DNA of 64,000 nucleotides from Bradyrhizobium sp. B097 (GCF_038957035.1 NZ_CP152412.1:6258501-6322500), one strand, 5' to 3'; positions 24,269-36,159 are shown, counted from the stretch's first letter. Program-made: numbers and translations. Notes: generated by a model from the letters alone, not told the origin.

Positions 24269-25231
24269 ATGTCCGACGCCGTCGTCCCCCATCGCTCCGA
24301 AGATCACCCACAGGCGCCTGCCGGCTGGTTCGGGCGCACGCTCGACAGCGACATCCTCTATTCGTTCCGCCGTTCCCGGCTGACGATGGTCGCCGCCGTG
24401 ATCACGCTGTTGTTCTTCCTGCTGGCGATCTTTGCGTCATGGCTTGCGGTGCAGAACCCGTTCGATCCGGCGCAACTGCAGCTGATCAACTCGCGGATCG
24501 CGCCGTTGTGGACCGCCGACGGCCAGAGCCCGTTCCTGCTCGGCACCGACGAGCAGGGCCGCGACGTGCTCTCGGCGATCCTCTACGGCCTGCGCATCTC
24601 GCTTGCGGTCGGCGTTGCCGGCGTGGTGTTCGCCGGCGCGCTCGGGATCGCGCTTGGGCTGGTCGCCGGCTATTTCGGCGGCGTGGTCGACAGCGTGATC
24701 ATGCGGATCGCCGACGTCCAGCTCACCTTCCCGGCGATCCTGATCGCGCTCCTGGTCAACGGTGTCGCCAAATCACTGCTTGGCAACCGGCTCGACGAGA
24801 TGAGCACGTTCGGCGTGCTGATCATCGCGATCGGCCTCAGTTTCTGGGTGCAATATGCCCGCACCGTGCGCGGCTCGGTCATGGTCGAGAAGAACAAGGA
24901 CTACGTGGCGGCGGCGCAGCTGATCGGCCTGCCGGCGCCGAAGATCATGCTGCGGCACGTGCTGCCGAACACGATGGGCCCGATCCTGGTCATCGCCACC
25001 ATCAACCTCGCGCTCGCGATCATCACCGAGGCGACGCTGTCGTTCCTCGGCGCCGGCATGCCCGACACCATGCCCTCGCTCGGCACCCTGATCCGGATCG
25101 GCAACAACTATCTGTTCGCCGGCGAATGGTGGATCGTTGCCTTCCCGGGCATTGCCCTCGCCGGCCTGATCCTCTCCATCAACCTGCTCGGCGACTGGCT
25201 GCGCGACGCGTTGAACCCAAGGCTCCGATGA
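24269..25231 (+). CDS. Dipeptide-type ABC transporter permease DppC, system 1
   Basis: This 320-residue permease has one N-terminal helix (TMVAAVITLLFFLLAIFASWLA), the DppC marker LLGTDEQGRDVLSAILYGLRISL and an EAA loop YVAAAQLIGLPAPKIMLRHVLPN. It pairs with the upstream DppB. Its stop overlaps the next gene's ATG by 4 bases. Confidence 0.92.
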   Translation: MSDAVVPHRSEDHPQAPAGWFGRTLDSDILYSFRRSRLTMVAAVITLLFFLLAIFASWLAVQNPFDPAQLQLINSRIAPLWTADGQSPFLLGTDEQGRDVLSAILYGLRISLAVGVAGVVFAGALGIALGLVAGYFGGVVDSVIMRIADVQLTFPAILIALLVNGVAKSLLGNRLDEMSTFGVLIIAIGLSFWVQYARTVRGSVMVEKNKDYVAAAQLIGLPAPKIMLRHVLPNTMGPILVIATINLALAIITEATLSFLGAGMPDTMPSLGTLIRIGNNYLFAGEWWIVAFPGIALAGLILSINLLGDWLRDALNPRLR

Positions 25232-26211
25232 CCCAGCCTGTTCTCTCCGTGCGCAATCTCGAGGTGGAATTCGTCACCCGCCGCGCGACCTTGCGCGCCA
25301 TCAACGGCGTGTCGTTCGACATCGCCAAGGGCGAGGTGCTCGGCGTGGTCGGCGAGTCCGGCGCCGGCAAATCTGTCACCGGCCTTGCGGTGATCGGGCT
25401 GATCGATCCGCCCGGTCGTATCTCCGGCGGCCAGATCGAGCTGTCGGGCACCCGGATCGACCATCTTCCGCCGGAGGAGATCCGGCGCATCAGGGGCAAG
25501 CGGATCGGCATGATCTTCCAGGATCCGCTGACCAGCCTCAATCCGCTCTACCGGATCGGCGACCAGATCATCGAGACCATTCGCACCCACACCAATCTGA
25601 GCGAAAGCGCCGCGCGCCGGCGCGCCATCGATCTGCTGGCCGAGGTCGGCATCCCCGCGCCGGAAAAGCGCATCGACGGCTACCCGCACGAGTTCTCCGG
25701 CGGCATGCGCCAGCGCGTCGTCATCGCGCTTGCGATCTGCGCCGAGCCCGAGCTGATCATCGCCGACGAGCCGACCACCGCGCTCGACGTCTCGGTGCAG
25801 GCGCAGATCATCGCGCTGATCAAGCGGCTCGGCCGCGACCACGGCACCGCCGTGATGTTGGTGACCCACGACATGGGCGTGATCGCCGAGACCTGCGACC
25901 GCGTCGCGGTGATGTATTCCGGCCGCATCGCCGAGATCGGCCCGGTGCAGGAGGTGGTGCGCAACCCGCTGCATCCCTACGCCAGGGGCTTGATGGGCGC
26001 GATCCCGACCCTCGCAGGCGAGGACAAGCGCCTGGTGCAGATCCCGGGCTCGATGCCGCGGCTGTCGGCGATTCCGGCCGGCTGCCCGTTCAATCCGCGC
26101 TGTGCGTTTGTCTTCGATCGCTGCCGCGTCGAACGCCCCGAGCCGATCCGGCAGGGCACGCAATCCGTCGCCTGCCATCTGTTCGAGCCGGCGAAGGAGA
26201 CGGCGGCATGA
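25228..26211 (+). CDS. Peptide ABC transporter ATP-binding protein DppD, system 1
   Basis: This 327-residue ATPase has Walker A GESGAGKS (43-50), signature FSGGMRQR and Walker B LIIADEPTTALD. The oligopeptide-transporter C-terminal extension carries the cysteine pattern CPFNPRCAFVFDRC, which in some homologues binds an Fe-S cluster. It overlaps the genes on both sides by 4 bases. Confidence 0.93.
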   Translation: MTQPVLSVRNLEVEFVTRRATLRAINGVSFDIAKGEVLGVVGESGAGKSVTGLAVIGLIDPPGRISGGQIELSGTRIDHLPPEEIRRIRGKRIGMIFQDPLTSLNPLYRIGDQIIETIRTHTNLSESAARRRAIDLLAEVGIPAPEKRIDGYPHEFSGGMRQRVVIALAICAEPELIIADEPTTALDVSVQAQIIALIKRLGRDHGTAVMLVTHDMGVIAETCDRVAVMYSGRIAEIGPVQEVVRNPLHPYARGLMGAIPTLAGEDKRLVQIPGSMPRLSAIPAGCPFNPRCAFVFDRCRVERPEPIRQGTQSVACHLFEPAKETAA

Positions 26212-27203
26212 GCGGAACATTGATCGAGGTCAAGAACCTGCGCCGCGTCTTCGACGTCTCGAAACCGTGGCTCAACCGCGTGATCGAGGGCGGCCATCTC
26301 GAATTCCTGAAAGCCGTCGACGGCGTCAGCTTCGACATCAAGCGCGGCGAGACGTTTGCGCTGGTCGGCGAATCCGGCTCCGGCAAGACCACGGTGGCGC
26401 GCATGGTCGTCGGCCTGCTGCCGCCGAGCTCAGGCGAAGTCGTTATCGACGGCGTCTCGATGACCGATCCGCGGCAGGCGCAGGCGCGCCGCCGGCTGCG
26501 CCGGCGCATCCAGATGGTTTTTCAGGACCCCTATGCCAGCCTCAATCCGCGCTACCGGGTCGCCGCCATCGTCGCCGAGCCGATCCGCGCCTTCGACCTG
26601 ATCGAGGGCGAGCGCGACATCAAGGCCCGGGTCGGCGAATTGCTCTCGCTGGTCGGCCTGCACCCCGACGACGGCCAAAAATTCCCCCATGAGTTTTCCG
26701 GCGGCCAGCGCCAGCGCATCGCGATCGCCCGCGCACTGGCGTCGGAAGCCGAGTTCATCGTCTGCGACGAGCCGACCTCGGCGCTCGACGTTTCCGTGCA
26801 GGCGCAGATCCTAAATCTGATGCGCGACCTGCAGGACAAGTTCGGCCTGACCTATCTCTTCATCAGCCACAATCTGGCAGTCGTCCGCCACATGGCGAGC
26901 CGGATCGGCGTGATGTATCTCGGCCGCATCGTCGAGATCGCCGAGGGCCGGAAATTGTTCGAGAACCCGCGGATGCCCTACACCAAGATGCTGCTCGGCG
27001 CGGTTCCGGATCTTGCGATGTCCGGCCGCCAGCGCATCCCGGTCAAGGGCGAGATTCCGAACCCGATCGATCCGCCGCGGGGTTGCGCGTTCAACCCGCG
27101 CTGTCCCCTCGCCTTCGATCTCTGCCGCGAGAAGGCGCCGGAACTGATCGACGGCGTCGCCTGCCACGCCGTCAACAGCCCTGCCGCCGCCGTTCCGGCA
27201 TGA
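26208..27203 (+). CDS. Peptide ABC transporter ATP-binding protein DppF, system 1
   Basis: This 331-residue ATPase has Walker A GESGSGKT (54-61), signature FSGGQRQR, Walker B FIVCDEPTSALD and the C-terminal CAFNPRCPLAFDLC motif. It is the partner of DppD in the heterodimer. The N-terminal insert (SKPWLNRVIEGGHLEF) before the ABC core is usual for DppF/OppF. It ends system 1; a 100-base gap without a recognisable site precedes the gamma-glutamyltransferase-like gene. Confidence 0.93.
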   Translation: MSGTLIEVKNLRRVFDVSKPWLNRVIEGGHLEFLKAVDGVSFDIKRGETFALVGESGSGKTTVARMVVGLLPPSSGEVVIDGVSMTDPRQAQARRRLRRRIQMVFQDPYASLNPRYRVAAIVAEPIRAFDLIEGERDIKARVGELLSLVGLHPDDGQKFPHEFSGGQRQRIAIARALASEAEFIVCDEPTSALDVSVQAQILNLMRDLQDKFGLTYLFISHNLAVVRHMASRIGVMYLGRIVEIAEGRKLFENPRMPYTKMLLGAVPDLAMSGRQRIPVKGEIPNPIDPPRGCAFNPRCPLAFDLCREKAPELIDGVACHAVNSPAAAVPA

Positions 27204-27303
27204 TCACGCGGATGGGAGCGGCCATGTCCACCAAGCGGTTGGCATACCAGCCGGCCTGTGATCAAGTGCGCGCGCCACAAGACCGAGCCGGAAGCGCAGC
27301 CCC

Positions 27304-29109
27304 ATGAGCAACGTCAATCCCGATCCGTTCACCACAAGGCCCGAGATCGAGGGCACCTTCGGCGTCGTCACCTCGACCCACTGGATCGCGACCGCGGTCG
27401 GCATGGCGGCGTTGGAGAAAGGCGGCAACGCCTTCGACGCCGGCGTTGCAGCGGCGTTCACGTTGCAGGTGGTCGAGCCGCATCTGAACGGCCCCGGCGG
27501 CGACGTCCCGATCATCGTGCACGACATCAAGCGCGGCAAAACCGAAGTGATCTGCGGCCAGGGACCGGCGCCGGCCAAGGCGACGATCGCGCATTACCGC
27601 AGCGAAGGCCTCGAAATGGTGCCCGGCACCGGCCTGCTCGCGGCCTGCGTGCCCGGCACGTTCGAAACCTGGATGCTGCTGCTGCGCGACTACGGCACGA
27701 TGAAGCTGCGCGACGTGCTGGAGCCCGCGATCGCCTATGCCCGCGACGGCCATCCGCTGGTCGAGCGCGCCTCGGCCACCATCAAGACCGTCGAGCAGCT
27801 GTTCCGGAAATACTGGCCCACGTCGGCCGAGGTCTATTTGCCTGATGGTGAGGTGCCGAAGCCCGGCACCATCTTCACCAACAGGAAGCTCGCCGAGACC
27901 TACGCACGCATCCTGACCGAGGCGGAGAGCGCCGGCAGTGACCGCGTGGCGCAGATCGAGCGCGCGCGACAGGCCTGGTCGAAGGGCTTCGTCGCCGAGG
28001 CGATCGATAAGTTCTGCCGCACCCAGGACGTGATGGACGTCTCCGGCTCGCCGCATCGCGGCGTGCTGTCGGCCGACGACATGGCGCGCTGGCAGCCGAC
28101 CGTCGAGGCGCCGCTGACCTACGATTACGGCCGCTACACCGTGCAGAAGTGCGGCGTCTGGAGCCAGGGTCCGGTGATGCTGCAGCAGCTCGCGCTGCTG
28201 AAGGGTTTTGAGCTCGACGGGCTCGATCCCGCGGGACCCGACTTCATCCATTTGCAGATCGAAGCCGCCAAGCTTGCCTATGCCGATCGCGAGACGTTCT
28301 ACGGCGATCCGAAGTTCGCGGACATCCCGATCGAAACGCTGCTGTCCGATGCCTACAACAACGAACGGCGCAAGCTGATCTCGAAGGACAAGGCTTCGCT
28401 CGACTTCCGCCCCGGTTCGGTCACAGGCTTCGGCGGCGTCGTCAAGCTGCGACACGCCGAAGGGCATCGCGAAGCGGTCGGCGCCATGGGCGCGGGCGAA
28501 CCGACCGTCGGCCGGTTCGGCGAGGTGCGCGGCGACACCGTGCATTTCGACATCATCGACAAGGCCGGCAACATGATCTCGGCGACGCCGTCCGGCGGCT
28601 GGCTGCAATCCTCGCCGGTGATTCCCGAGATCGGCTTCTGCCTCGGCAGCCGCGCCCAGATGTTCTGGCTGGAAGAAAACCACCCGGCCTCGCTGGCGCC
28701 GGGCAAGCGGCCGCGCACCACGCTGTCGCCGACCATGGCGCTGCGCGACGGCGAGCCGTATCTCTCCTGGGGCTCGCCGGGCGGCGACCAGCAGGACCAG
28801 TGGATCACGCAGTTCTTCCTGCGCCATGTCCACGCCAGGCTCAATTTGCAGGAGGCGATCGACGCGCCGGCCTGGCACTCCGAGCATTTCCCGATCTCGT
28901 TCTGGCCGCGCACCTCGCGTCCCGGCGTGCTGGTGCTGGAAAATCGCGTGCCGAAATCGACCATCGACGAGCTGAAGCGTCGCGGCCATGTGGTCGAGAT
29001 TGGCCCGGATTGGTCGGAAGGCCGGCTCACCGCGGCCTCGAAGGTCGGCCCCCGCCGCCGCGCCGCCGCCAACCCGCGCGGCATGCAGGGTTACGCCGCG
29101 GGCCGCTAG
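27304..29109 (+). CDS. Gamma-glutamyltransferase-family Ntn hydrolase, cytoplasmic
   Basis: This 601-residue proenzyme matures by self-cleavage before the nucleophile. The predicted site is Gly-Asp/Thr412 in GDTVHFDIIDKAGNMISATPSGG, giving subunits of about 45 and 21 kDa. The family's N-terminal pattern ASxxxxxAGxxAL is recognisable as VGMAALEKGGNAFDAGVAAAF, followed by LNGPGGD. No signal peptide is visible, unlike periplasmic Ggt, so it would act on imported compounds. It lies between two peptide importers. Homologues also include oxamate amidohydrolase (HpxW) and acylases, so gamma-glutamyl specificity is not certain. Confidence 0.85.
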   Translation: MSNVNPDPFTTRPEIEGTFGVVTSTHWIATAVGMAALEKGGNAFDAGVAAAFTLQVVEPHLNGPGGDVPIIVHDIKRGKTEVICGQGPAPAKATIAHYRSEGLEMVPGTGLLAACVPGTFETWMLLLRDYGTMKLRDVLEPAIAYARDGHPLVERASATIKTVEQLFRKYWPTSAEVYLPDGEVPKPGTIFTNRKLAETYARILTEAESAGSDRVAQIERARQAWSKGFVAEAIDKFCRTQDVMDVSGSPHRGVLSADDMARWQPTVEAPLTYDYGRYTVQKCGVWSQGPVMLQQLALLKGFELDGLDPAGPDFIHLQIEAAKLAYADRETFYGDPKFADIPIETLLSDAYNNERRKLISKDKASLDFRPGSVTGFGGVVKLRHAEGHREAVGAMGAGEPTVGRFGEVRGDTVHFDIIDKAGNMISATPSGGWLQSSPVIPEIGFCLGSRAQMFWLEENHPASLAPGKRPRTTLSPTMALRDGEPYLSWGSPGGDQQDQWITQFFLRHVHARLNLQEAIDAPAWHSEHFPISFWPRTSRPGVLVLENRVPKSTIDELKRRGHVVEIGPDWSEGRLTAASKVGPRRRAAANPRGMQGYAAGR

Positions 29110-29118
29110 AGGTTTCGG

Positions 29119-29825
29119 ATGACCTGGTCGATCATCGCCCGCGACAGCGCCACCGGCCAGCTCGGCATCGCCGTCGCGACGCGGTTCTTCGCGGTCGGCG
29201 CCCTGGTGCCGCACATTGCACCTGACATCGGCGCCATCGCGACGCAGGCGCTGGTCAATCCCTATTACGGCATCGACGGCCTCGCGCTGCTGCGCGACGG
29301 CAAGAGCCCGCATGAGACGATCGCAGCGCTGCTCGCGCCTGACGGCGGCCGCGAGAGCCGGCAGGTGCATGTCATGGACAGCAAGGGCCGGATCGCCGCC
29401 CACTCGGGCAAGGATTGCATCGACTGGTTCGGCCATATCGCCGGCGACGGGTTCTCGATCGCCGGCAACATGCTGGCCGGGCCCGCCGTGCTCGACGAGA
29501 CCGCGCGCGTCTATGCCGCGAACGAGAAGCTCCCGTTCGCGGAGCGGCTGATCAAGGCAATGTTCGCCGGTGAAGCGGCCGGCGGTGACAAGCGCGGCAA
29601 GCAATCGGCGGCCGTTCTGATCCACGGAACCGAGCAATGGCCGTTGCTCGACCTGCGGGTCGACGATCACGCCGATCCCTTGCGCGAGCTGGAACGGCTC
29701 GAAGCGGTCAGCCGCGAACACTGGGTGCCGTTCCGGACTTTCATGCCGACCCGCGACAATCCGGCCGGAACCAGCGACCGCGCCAGGATCGAGGCCGGTA
29801 TCGCAGCCGCATCCAAGAGCCGCGA

Positions 29826-29829
<4 letters not shown>
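29119..29829 (+). CDS. DUF1028 family protein (Ntn-hydrolase-like, uncharacterised)
   Basis: This 236-residue protein begins MTWSIIARDSATGQLGIAVATRFFAVGALVPHI, the DUF1028 signature, and continues with TQALVNPYYG and GNMLAGPAVLD. The family is often encoded beside Ggt-like or peptidase genes and peptide importers, and its function is unknown. It starts 9 bases after the Ggt-like stop and overlaps the second dppD by 4 bases, so it is firmly part of this operon. I infer a helper or second hydrolytic step acting on the same imported solute. Confidence 0.85.
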
Positions 29830-31894
<2,065 letters not shown>

Positions 31895-31927
31895 GGAACA
31901 AATGCGCAGGGGATTAAGGGGTTGGCG

Positions 31928-33439
31928 ATGAGATTTTGGCGCTTGGCGGTCCTGATGGCGGCCCTCGTGACCTGGTGCGGAACGAGCGCACGTGCCGAGA
32001 CGACGCTTCGCATCGGGCTCGCCGAGGACCCCGACATCCTCGATCCTTCAATCGGACGCACCTATGTCGGCCGGATCGTGTTTTCGGCGTTCTGCGACAA
32101 GCTGTTCGACATCGACGAGAAGCTGAACATCGTTCCGCAGCTCGCGCTGTCCTACGAGAACTCGGCCGACGGCAAGGAGATGACGATCAAGCTCAGGCCG
32201 GGCGTCAAGTTCCACGACGGTGAGCCGTTCGACGCCGAAGCCGCCAAGTTCTCGCTGGAGCGCCATCTGACCCTGCCGACCTCGTTTCGCAAACCGGAAC
32301 TGGCCGCGCTCGACCATGTCGACGTCGTCGATCCCCTGACCATCAAACTGGTGCTCAAGACGCCCTACTCGCCGCTGATCGCCCAGTTGACCGACCGCGC
32401 CGGCATGATGGTCTCGCCGAAGGCGGTGAAGGAAGCGGGCGACAAATTCGGCCTGCATCCGGTCTGCGCCGGTCCCTACAAGTTCGTCGAACGCGTGCAG
32501 CAGGACCGCATGGTATTCGAGAAATTCGGGGATTACTGGAACAAGGACAACGTCTTCATCGATCGCATCGTGTTCCTTCCCATCGTCGATGCCACAGTGC
32601 GGCTCGCCAATCTGAAATCCGGCGGGCTCGATCTGATCGAGCGCGTGCTCGCCACCGACATCAAGGACGTCCGCGCCGACAAGCGGCTTGTGCTGTCGAC
32701 CGCGCCCGAACTCGGCTATCTCGGCCTCACCATCAACATCGGCAACGACAAGAGCAAGGGGCCGCTCAGCCAGTCGGAAAAGGTGCGCCAGGCGCTCGAC
32801 CTGTCGATTGACCGCGAGGCGCTCAACCAGGTCGTCTTCAACGGCGAATTCACGCCCGGCAATCAATGGGTCAGCCCGGTACATCCTTACTATCAGAAGG
32901 CCTTTCCGGTTCGGGGACGCGACATTGGCAAGGCCAAGGCGCTGCTGAAGGAGGCCGGTGTCACGCTGCCCGTCGCCATCGATTACATGGTCCCCAAAGG
33001 GGCCGAGAACGAAGCCGTGGCCCAGGTCGTGCAGTCGATGGCGGCCGAAGCGGGCTTCGACATCAAGATCCGCGTGGTCGAATTTGCGACGACCTTCAAG
33101 CAGGCCCAAGCCGGCGAATTTCAGGTGTTTCAGATCAACTGGAGCGGCCGGATCGATCCTGACGGCAATTCCTATGTCTTCCTGCACACCAAGGCGCCGC
33201 AGAACGACGGCGGCTATTCCAACGCGGAAGCTGACAAGCTGATGGAAGATGCGCGGCTGATCAACGATCCAACCCAGCGCAAGGCGATCTACGAGAAGAT
33301 GACCAAGATCGTGCTCAACGACGAGCCTATCATCTACATCTATCACCGCACACTCCTGATCGCGCACACCACCAAGGTCGAGGGTTACCGGCAGATGCCG
33401 GATGGATTGGTGCGCGTGGTCGGGCTGAAATTGAAATGA
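31928..33439 (+). CDS. Peptide ABC transporter solute-binding protein, system 2
   Basis: This 503-residue SBP_bac_5 receptor starts at ATG 31928 with signal peptide MRFWRLAVLMAALVTWCGTSARA, followed by ETTLRIGLAEDPDILDPS. LKPGVKFHDG-type and FDAEAAKFSLERHL motifs support the family. An in-frame TTG 6 bases earlier is less likely, since AAGGGG sits at a good distance from the ATG. It differs from the system 1 receptor along most of its length, suggesting a different ligand. Confidence 0.92.
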   Translation: MRFWRLAVLMAALVTWCGTSARAETTLRIGLAEDPDILDPSIGRTYVGRIVFSAFCDKLFDIDEKLNIVPQLALSYENSADGKEMTIKLRPGVKFHDGEPFDAEAAKFSLERHLTLPTSFRKPELAALDHVDVVDPLTIKLVLKTPYSPLIAQLTDRAGMMVSPKAVKEAGDKFGLHPVCAGPYKFVERVQQDRMVFEKFGDYWNKDNVFIDRIVFLPIVDATVRLANLKSGGLDLIERVLATDIKDVRADKRLVLSTAPELGYLGLTINIGNDKSKGPLSQSEKVRQALDLSIDREALNQVVFNGEFTPGNQWVSPVHPYYQKAFPVRGRDIGKAKALLKEAGVTLPVAIDYMVPKGAENEAVAQVVQSMAAEAGFDIKIRVVEFATTFKQAQAGEFQVFQINWSGRIDPDGNSYVFLHTKAPQNDGGYSNAEADKLMEDARLINDPTQRKAIYEKMTKIVLNDEPIIYIYHRTLLIAHTTKVEGYRQMPDGLVRVVGLKLK

Positions 33440-33470
33440 TCGACACAGCGCAGGGCACGCGGGGCCGACG

Positions 33471-34412
33471 ATGCTGAACTTCCTCGCCAAGCGGCTGGTT
33501 CAGCTGGTCCCGACGCTGTTCTTCGTCTCGCTCCTGATCTTCTCGCTGCAACACCTGCTGCCCGGTGATCCGGCACTCGTGATGGCCGGCGAGGAGCGCG
33601 ATCCGGCCGTCATCGAACAGATCCGCCAGCAATACCACCTGGATCGATCGATCCCGGTGCAATATGCCTATTGGGTCAAGGGCGTGCTCATGGGCGACCT
33701 CGGCGAGTCTCTGCGCAACAAGATGCCGGTGTCGAGCCTGATCGCGCAGAAGCTGCCGGTTACGATGCAAATCGCCGGCATGGCGATCGTGGTCGCCTTC
33801 CTGATCGGCATTCCTGCCGGCATCATCTCGGCGGTGAAGAAAGGCACCGCTTGGGATTACGGCGCCAATCTGTTCGCGCTGTGGGGCATCTCGACGCCGA
33901 ATTTCTGGCTCGGCATCATGCTGATCTTCCTGTTCTCCGTCGAACTTGGCTGGCTGCCGGCCTCCGGCTACGTGCCGCTCAGCGAAAACTGGCGCGCGAG
34001 CCTCGCCGCATCCGTCATGCCGGCCTTCGTGCTCGGCAATGCGATCGCCGCGGTCCTGATGCGGCATACGCGAAGCGCGATGCTGCAGGTGCTGGAGAGC
34101 GACTACGTCCGCACCGCGCGCGCCAAGGGACTGTCCGAGCGCACCGTGATCCTCAAGCATGCGATGCGCAACGCGCTGACGCCGATCATCACGCTCGGCG
34201 CGCTCGAGCTCGGCACGCTGCTGTCGGGTGCGGTGCTCACCGAGCAGATCTTCTCGATCCCGGGCTTCGGCAAGCTGATCGTCGATGCCGTGTTCAACCG
34301 CGACTACGCGGTCGTGCAGGGCGTGGTGCTGACAACGGCGACGATCTATATCACGCTCAACCTGATCGCCGACATCGCCTACATCCTGGTCAATCCGCGG
34401 CTGAAGGCCTGA
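33471..34412 (+). CDS. Peptide ABC transporter permease DppB, system 2
   Basis: This 313-residue permease has the N-terminus LAKRLVQLVPTLFFVSLLIFSLQHLLPGDP, the typical DppB opening, and the EAA loop VLESDYVRTARAKGLSERTVILKHAMRN. Its start lies 31 bases after the binding-protein stop and its stop is 4 bases before dppC. Confidence 0.92.
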   Translation: MLNFLAKRLVQLVPTLFFVSLLIFSLQHLLPGDPALVMAGEERDPAVIEQIRQQYHLDRSIPVQYAYWVKGVLMGDLGESLRNKMPVSSLIAQKLPVTMQIAGMAIVVAFLIGIPAGIISAVKKGTAWDYGANLFALWGISTPNFWLGIMLIFLFSVELGWLPASGYVPLSENWRASLAASVMPAFVLGNAIAAVLMRHTRSAMLQVLESDYVRTARAKGLSERTVILKHAMRNALTPIITLGALELGTLLSGAVLTEQIFSIPGFGKLIVDAVFNRDYAVVQGVVLTTATIYITLNLIADIAYILVNPRLKA

Positions 34413-34416
34413 TCGG

Positions 34417-35307
34417 ATGACCGACGCTGTACTCAGCACATCAGCTTCGCTTGCCGCCGCCGAGACGCTGGAGAGCCCGGCGCGGCGTGCCGGGCGGCGG
34501 CTGATCCGGCGCAAGGGCGCCGTGCTCGGGATCGCCGTGATCGCGCTCTTCATCCTGCTCGCCGTGTTCGCGCCGCTGATCGTGCCCTACGATCCGATCG
34601 CGACGAGCTGGTCGCTGGTGCGCAAGGCGCCGTCGATGCAGCACTGGTTCGGCACCGATGAGCTCGGCCGCGACGTGCTCGCCCGCGTCGTGTTCGGCGC
34701 CCGCGCCTCGCTGCTTGCCGGCGTCATCTCGGTCAGCATCGCGCTGGCGATCGGCGTGCCGCTCGGGCTGCTCGCCGGCTATCGCGGCGGCTTCATCGAC
34801 GCGCTGATCAGCCGCATCACCGATGCGATGCTCGCCTGCCCGTTCCTGATCCTGGCGATCGCGCTCGCCGCCTTTCTCGGGCCAAGCCTCGGCAATGCGA
34901 TGATCGCGATCGGCGTCTCGGCGACCCCGATCTTCATCCGCCTGACCCGCGGCCAGGTGATGAGCGTCAAGGTCGAGGACTATGTCGAGGCCGCGCGCGC
35001 CATGGGCAATCCGCGCTGGCGCATCGCGCTGGTCCACATCCTGCCCAACATCCTGCCGGCTCTCTTGGTGCAGGCCACGCTGTCGATCGCGGCTGCAATC
35101 ATCGCCGAGGCCGCGCTATCCTTCCTCGGCCTCGGCCAGCAGCCGCCGGCACCGTCCTGGGGCAGCATGCTCAACGCCGCGCAACGCTTCCTGACCAGCG
35201 CACCATGGATGGCGATCTGGCCGGGACTTGCGATCTTTCTGGTCGTGCTGTCGTTCAACCTGGTCGGCGACGGCCTGCGCGACGCACTCGATCCGAAGGC
35301 GCGGTGA
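34417..35307 (+). CDS. Peptide ABC transporter permease DppC, system 2
   Basis: This 296-residue permease has an N-terminal helix (AVLGIAVIALFILLAVFAPLIV), the DppC marker FGTDELGRDVLARVVFGAR and the EAA loop YVEAARAMGNPRWRIALVHILPN. It closes the 13.7-kb plus-strand block. A short palindromic repeat follows, then a convergent gene. Confidence 0.92.
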   Translation: MTDAVLSTSASLAAAETLESPARRAGRRLIRRKGAVLGIAVIALFILLAVFAPLIVPYDPIATSWSLVRKAPSMQHWFGTDELGRDVLARVVFGARASLLAGVISVSIALAIGVPLGLLAGYRGGFIDALISRITDAMLACPFLILAIALAAFLGPSLGNAMIAIGVSATPIFIRLTRGQVMSVKVEDYVEAARAMGNPRWRIALVHILPNILPALLVQATLSIAAAIIAEAALSFLGLGQQPPAPSWGSMLNAAQRFLTSAPWMAIWPGLAIFLVVLSFNLVGDGLRDALDPKAR

Positions 35308-35343
35308 TGTTGTCCTCCGTCGCAGCGGGCGCCCAATCTTCTC

Positions 35344-35382
35344 CGTCACCCTGAGACGCGCTACGCGCTCCTCAGGATGACG
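35344..35382. repeat. Short palindromic repeat, 'GTCA(C/T)CCTGAG...CTCAGGATGAC' family
   Basis: Arms CGTCACCCTGAG and CTCAGGATGACG flank a core GCGCTACGCGC that is itself palindromic. It sits between convergent genes and could serve as a bidirectional terminator. It is related to the composite copy at 17333-17465. Confidence 0.7.
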
Positions 35383-35415
35383 GGACTCGTAGCATGCGCA
35401 CCCAAAGCTCTTCAG

Positions 35416-36159
35416 CTAAATCACCACCTCGCGCAGCACCCTGCGGCAATCCATCTCGTATTCGAGATCGACCACCGGCGGGCGGCAGAAGTGCCAGGTC
35501 AGGCCGGAGCGCGTGGCGCCGCGGCGGACCAGCTCGTCGACGATCACGGGATGGATGTCGTGCACGGTGTAGGCCTGCACCGCGGTTGTCTCCTGCCAGC
35601 CGAAGCTGAACTCCGCAAGACGGCGCTCCATCTCACTGGCGGTGAAGCGGACCTTCTCCCGCCACGCACCGGGGCTGAGATCGCGGTAGCAAACGATGCG
35701 GTCGGGGTAGCTGGCAGTGCCACTGCGGGCTTCGGCGCCGCCCGCGATCACGAAGGACGGCGACGTGCTCGTGCTCGGCCGCGTGAACGAGAACGCGTAA
35801 AACGACGGCTCGGCCGGCGGATCGATCTCGGGACAGACATTGCTGCGCGCCACCGGATTGATAGTGCCGTCGAACAGGCCCCATTCGGCGAGCGTCTCGA
35901 CGTAATGCTGGTTGAAGGCGAGGAAGCCATCCTCGGTGAAGGCGGCCGGCGAACGCAGTTCGCAGGCGCAGAACGAGGTCAGCGGCCGGCCGGCATCCTT
36001 GATGTAAGCCGCAATGCGCGCAAAGCCTTCCGCGAGCGGCACCAGGCGATCGAAGCGCACCCGCTCGATCTCATAGCCGGCGTTCGCCTGCGCGCCGCTT
36101 GAATATTGGAACACGGCCGGAATGAATCGGTAATTGCCCGTCGCAAATTCGCTCGCCAT
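35416..36159 (-). CDS. RidA/CnbZ-like protein (possible 2-aminomuconate-type deaminase)
   Basis: This 247-residue protein (MASEFATGNYRFIPAVFQYSSG...) resembles the family named after CnbZ, the 2-amino-5-chloromuconate deaminase of Comamonas. It shows a RidA-like NPVARSNVCPE motif (about 101-111) and EPSFYAFSFTRP. If correct, it hydrolyses an enamine/imine and releases ammonia. No aminophenol ring-cleavage gene is nearby, so the true substrate may differ. The position convergent to the Ggt/DUF1028/peptide importer block hints at enamine intermediates from that pathway. The start has a strong GGAGGAAACAGGC. The family call comes from recall of characteristic motifs and is moderate. Confidence 0.55.
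   Translation of the reverse strand: MASEFATGNYRFIPAVFQYSSGAQANAGYEIERVRFDRLVPLAEGFARIAAYIKDAGRPLTSFCACELRSPAAFTEDGFLAFNQHYVETLAEWGLFDGTINPVARSNVCPEIDPPAEPSFYAFSFTRPSTSTSPSFVIAGGAEARSGTASYPDRIVCYRDLSPGAWREKVRFTASEMERRLAEFSFGWQETTAVQAYTVHDIHPVIVDELVRRGATRSGLTWHFCRPPVVDLEYEMDCRRVLREVVI

Noticed and set aside
27083..27307. Short plus-strand frame bridging dppF and the Ggt-like gene
   Set aside because: Its first part is a shadow frame of dppF; no ribosome-binding site or family similarity is seen.
27262..29721. 819-codon open frame antisense to the Ggt-like and DUF1028 genes
   Set aside because: It is a GC-rich shadow with no recognisable domain and an arginine/histidine/aspartate-heavy composition; the sense genes have clear family motifs.
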